Source: Bacteroidales bacterium UBA6207 (GTDB taxonomy: Bacteria > Bacteroidota > Bacteroidia > Bacteroidales > F082). Taken from it: a DNA stretch of 7,169 nt. The notes below the pieces were generated by a model. That model ran no database searches. It saw only the letters and a program-made list of their open reading frames with translations, and was not told the origin of the DNA. The first letter of the stretch is position 1. Each line of letters begins with the position of its first letter. The position numbers and the translations under genes were made by a program. Below, piece by piece: positions 6,427-7,169 of this stretch. The stretch spans positions 1 to 7,169 of the forward strand of contig DISP01000245.1 of assembly GCA_002421995.1 (NCBI GenBank), given 5' to 3'.

Positions 6427-6920
6427 GCCCTTTCCTCCAACACTAAGTCAAGTTTCTGAATATAGTTTTTGAGTGTGGTACGTGCCCTGAAGATATACAC
6501 TTTTACCTGCGCCTCGCTCAGCCCGGTGATCTCGCCGATCTCATGGTAGGCATAGCCTTCATAATCGCGGAGCAGCACCACGGCTTTTTGTATCTCCGGC
6601 AGTGTCTTGAGGGCTTCGTCGAGCACCTCGCGCAGGTCGGAAAAACGGTTGTAGTCGGCACGTTGGTTTTGGTGGTGGGTTTCGAGTGGCGTGAGGCGTT
6701 CTTCACGTCGGATAAAATCTATCATGGTGTGATAGGCGGTTGTGAAGAGGTATGACTTGCTTTTCGCAAAATTGATGTCATTGACTTTTTGCCACACTTT
6801 GGTAAAGGTTTCCTGCACGATGTCGCGGGCTTTCTCGCTGTCGTGCAGGTTCTTGAGCACGAAGCGGTAGAGTCCGTCAGCATATTGTTCCACACAGTAA
6901 TTGTATTCTTTTCGCGTCAT
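6423..6920 (-). CDS. ECF-type RNA polymerase sigma factor
   Basis: This is a 165-residue sigma-70-family factor of the extracytoplasmic-function type, which directs RNA polymerase to a small regulon. Region 2 is at about 10-75, with the core-binding segment DIVQETFTKVW (33-43) and the -10-recognition segment YLFTTAYHTMIDFIRR (57-72). A variable linker covers about 75-100. Region 4 spans about 104-155, with the helix-turn-helix EIGEITGLSEAQVKVYIFRART (127-148) for the -35 element. Length and domain content are normal, with nothing missing. It overlaps the anti-sigma gene by four bases (ATGA), so the two are co-translated and the partner is almost certainly its regulator. The start at 6920 gives MTRKEYNYCVEQYADGLYRF, a natural family N-terminus; no Shine-Dalgarno is visible, as is common in this phylum. 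Its target regulon cannot be read from this window. Confidence 0.93.
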   Translation of the reverse strand: MTRKEYNYCVEQYADGLYRFVLKNLHDSEKARDIVQETFTKVWQKVNDINFAKSKSYLFTTAYHTMIDFIRREERLTPLETHHQNQRADYNRFSDLREVLDEALKTLPEIQKAVVLLRDYEGYAYHEIGEITGLSEAQVKVYIFRARTTLKNYIQKLDLVLEERA

Positions 6921-6987
6921 AGGTCATTCAATGCAGACAAAGGACGTACAATGATACTGAAAAGTTACAGAAAAAGGAGAAATAATG

Positions 6988-7020
6988 TTTAGTCTTTGGT
7001 CTTTAGTCTTTAGTCTTCAG
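6988..7020. repeat. Heptamer tandem repeat, TTTAGTC units
   Basis: Four consecutive 7-base units (TTTAGTC, TTTGGTC, TTTAGTC, TTTAGTC at 6988-7015) are followed by a decayed fifth (TTCAG). They lie 68 bases upstream of the sigma gene in non-coding sequence. One unit carries an A-to-G change. Function is unknown. Confidence 0.85.
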
Positions 7021-7063
7021 GATGTGGGTGGTGCTGAAGGCTCTTGGCTATCAATCAATTTGG

Positions 7064-7141
7064 GATTTGAAAATTTCTGATTTGAAAATTTGTATCACTC
7101 CAATCTTCAAATCCGGAAGTTTTCGGGTCAAATTTTCAAAT
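7064..7141. repeat. AT-rich direct and inverted repeat cluster
   Basis: The 13-mer GATTTGAAAATTT occurs twice in direct orientation (7064-7076 and 7079-7091). ATTTGAAAATTTG (7080-7092) then pairs perfectly with CAAATTTTCAAAT (7129-7141) across a 36-base loop. No reading frame is visible here. The cluster lies between the sigma gene and the right edge. It may be a small dispersed intergenic repeat, or a weak AT-rich terminator for a gene beyond the edge. Confidence 0.6.
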
Positions 7142-7169
7142 TTCAAATCACTGTTGTCCGATAAAAAAA

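Noticed and set aside
6921..6990. Promoter for the sigma/anti-sigma operon
   Set aside because: GTCCTTTG and TAACTTTT each match only part of the -7 consensus, and neither has a matching -33 box at the right distance.
6988..7148. CRISPR array
   Set aside because: The repeat units are 7 and 13 bases, with no 25-40 base repeats alternating with unique spacers.

Overview
The window suggests a member of the phylum Bacteroidota, probably an environmental or gut-type Bacteroidales relative. The reasons are a protein with a type IX secretion (T9SS) C-terminal sorting domain, a 6-bladed beta-propeller lipoprotein beside an NVEALA-like cysteine peptide, a sigma/anti-sigma pair of the Bacteroidota type, and promoter boxes close to the Bacteroidota consensus (TTTG, 19-21 bp, TAnnTTTG). 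All recognisable genes lie on the minus strand, so the window reads right to left. I see no RNA genes, CRISPR array, transposase or integrase.

Layout from high to low coordinates. The right edge (6921-7169) is non-coding and holds a heptamer tandem repeat and an AT-rich direct/inverted repeat cluster. Next is a two-gene operon with a 4-base ATGA overlap: an ECF sigma factor (6423-6920) and a membrane-spanning anti-sigma-like protein (5308-6426). This protein's N-terminal half is a gapless tandem duplication.

Base composition then drops sharply. From about 5260 down to about 2870 lies a strongly AT-rich three-gene cassette. It encodes a 70-residue secreted-type peptide with four evenly spaced cysteines (4877-5089), a 6-bladed beta-propeller lipoprotein (3641-4783) and a membrane-anchored thioredoxin-like protein with a CTEC motif (3031-3639). 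The peptide gene has its own -7 box. A 10-bp hairpin separates it from the propeller gene, whose stop is one base from the start of the thioredoxin-like gene.

Further left, at ordinary composition, are a large T9SS-secreted protein with Asp-box repeats (956-2860), which has a strong Bacteroidota promoter and a clear intrinsic terminator, and the N-terminal 257 codons of a GNAT-fold protein that runs off the left edge (1-772).

The most interesting unit is the AT-rich cassette. A small Cys-rich secreted peptide made next to a propeller lipoprotein and a thiol-redox candidate suggests an envelope system that makes, folds or handles a disulfide-containing peptide. The gene identities rest on motifs seen in the sequence; that joint function is inference. 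The sigma/anti-sigma pair sits directly upstream, but nothing in the sequence proves that it controls the cassette.
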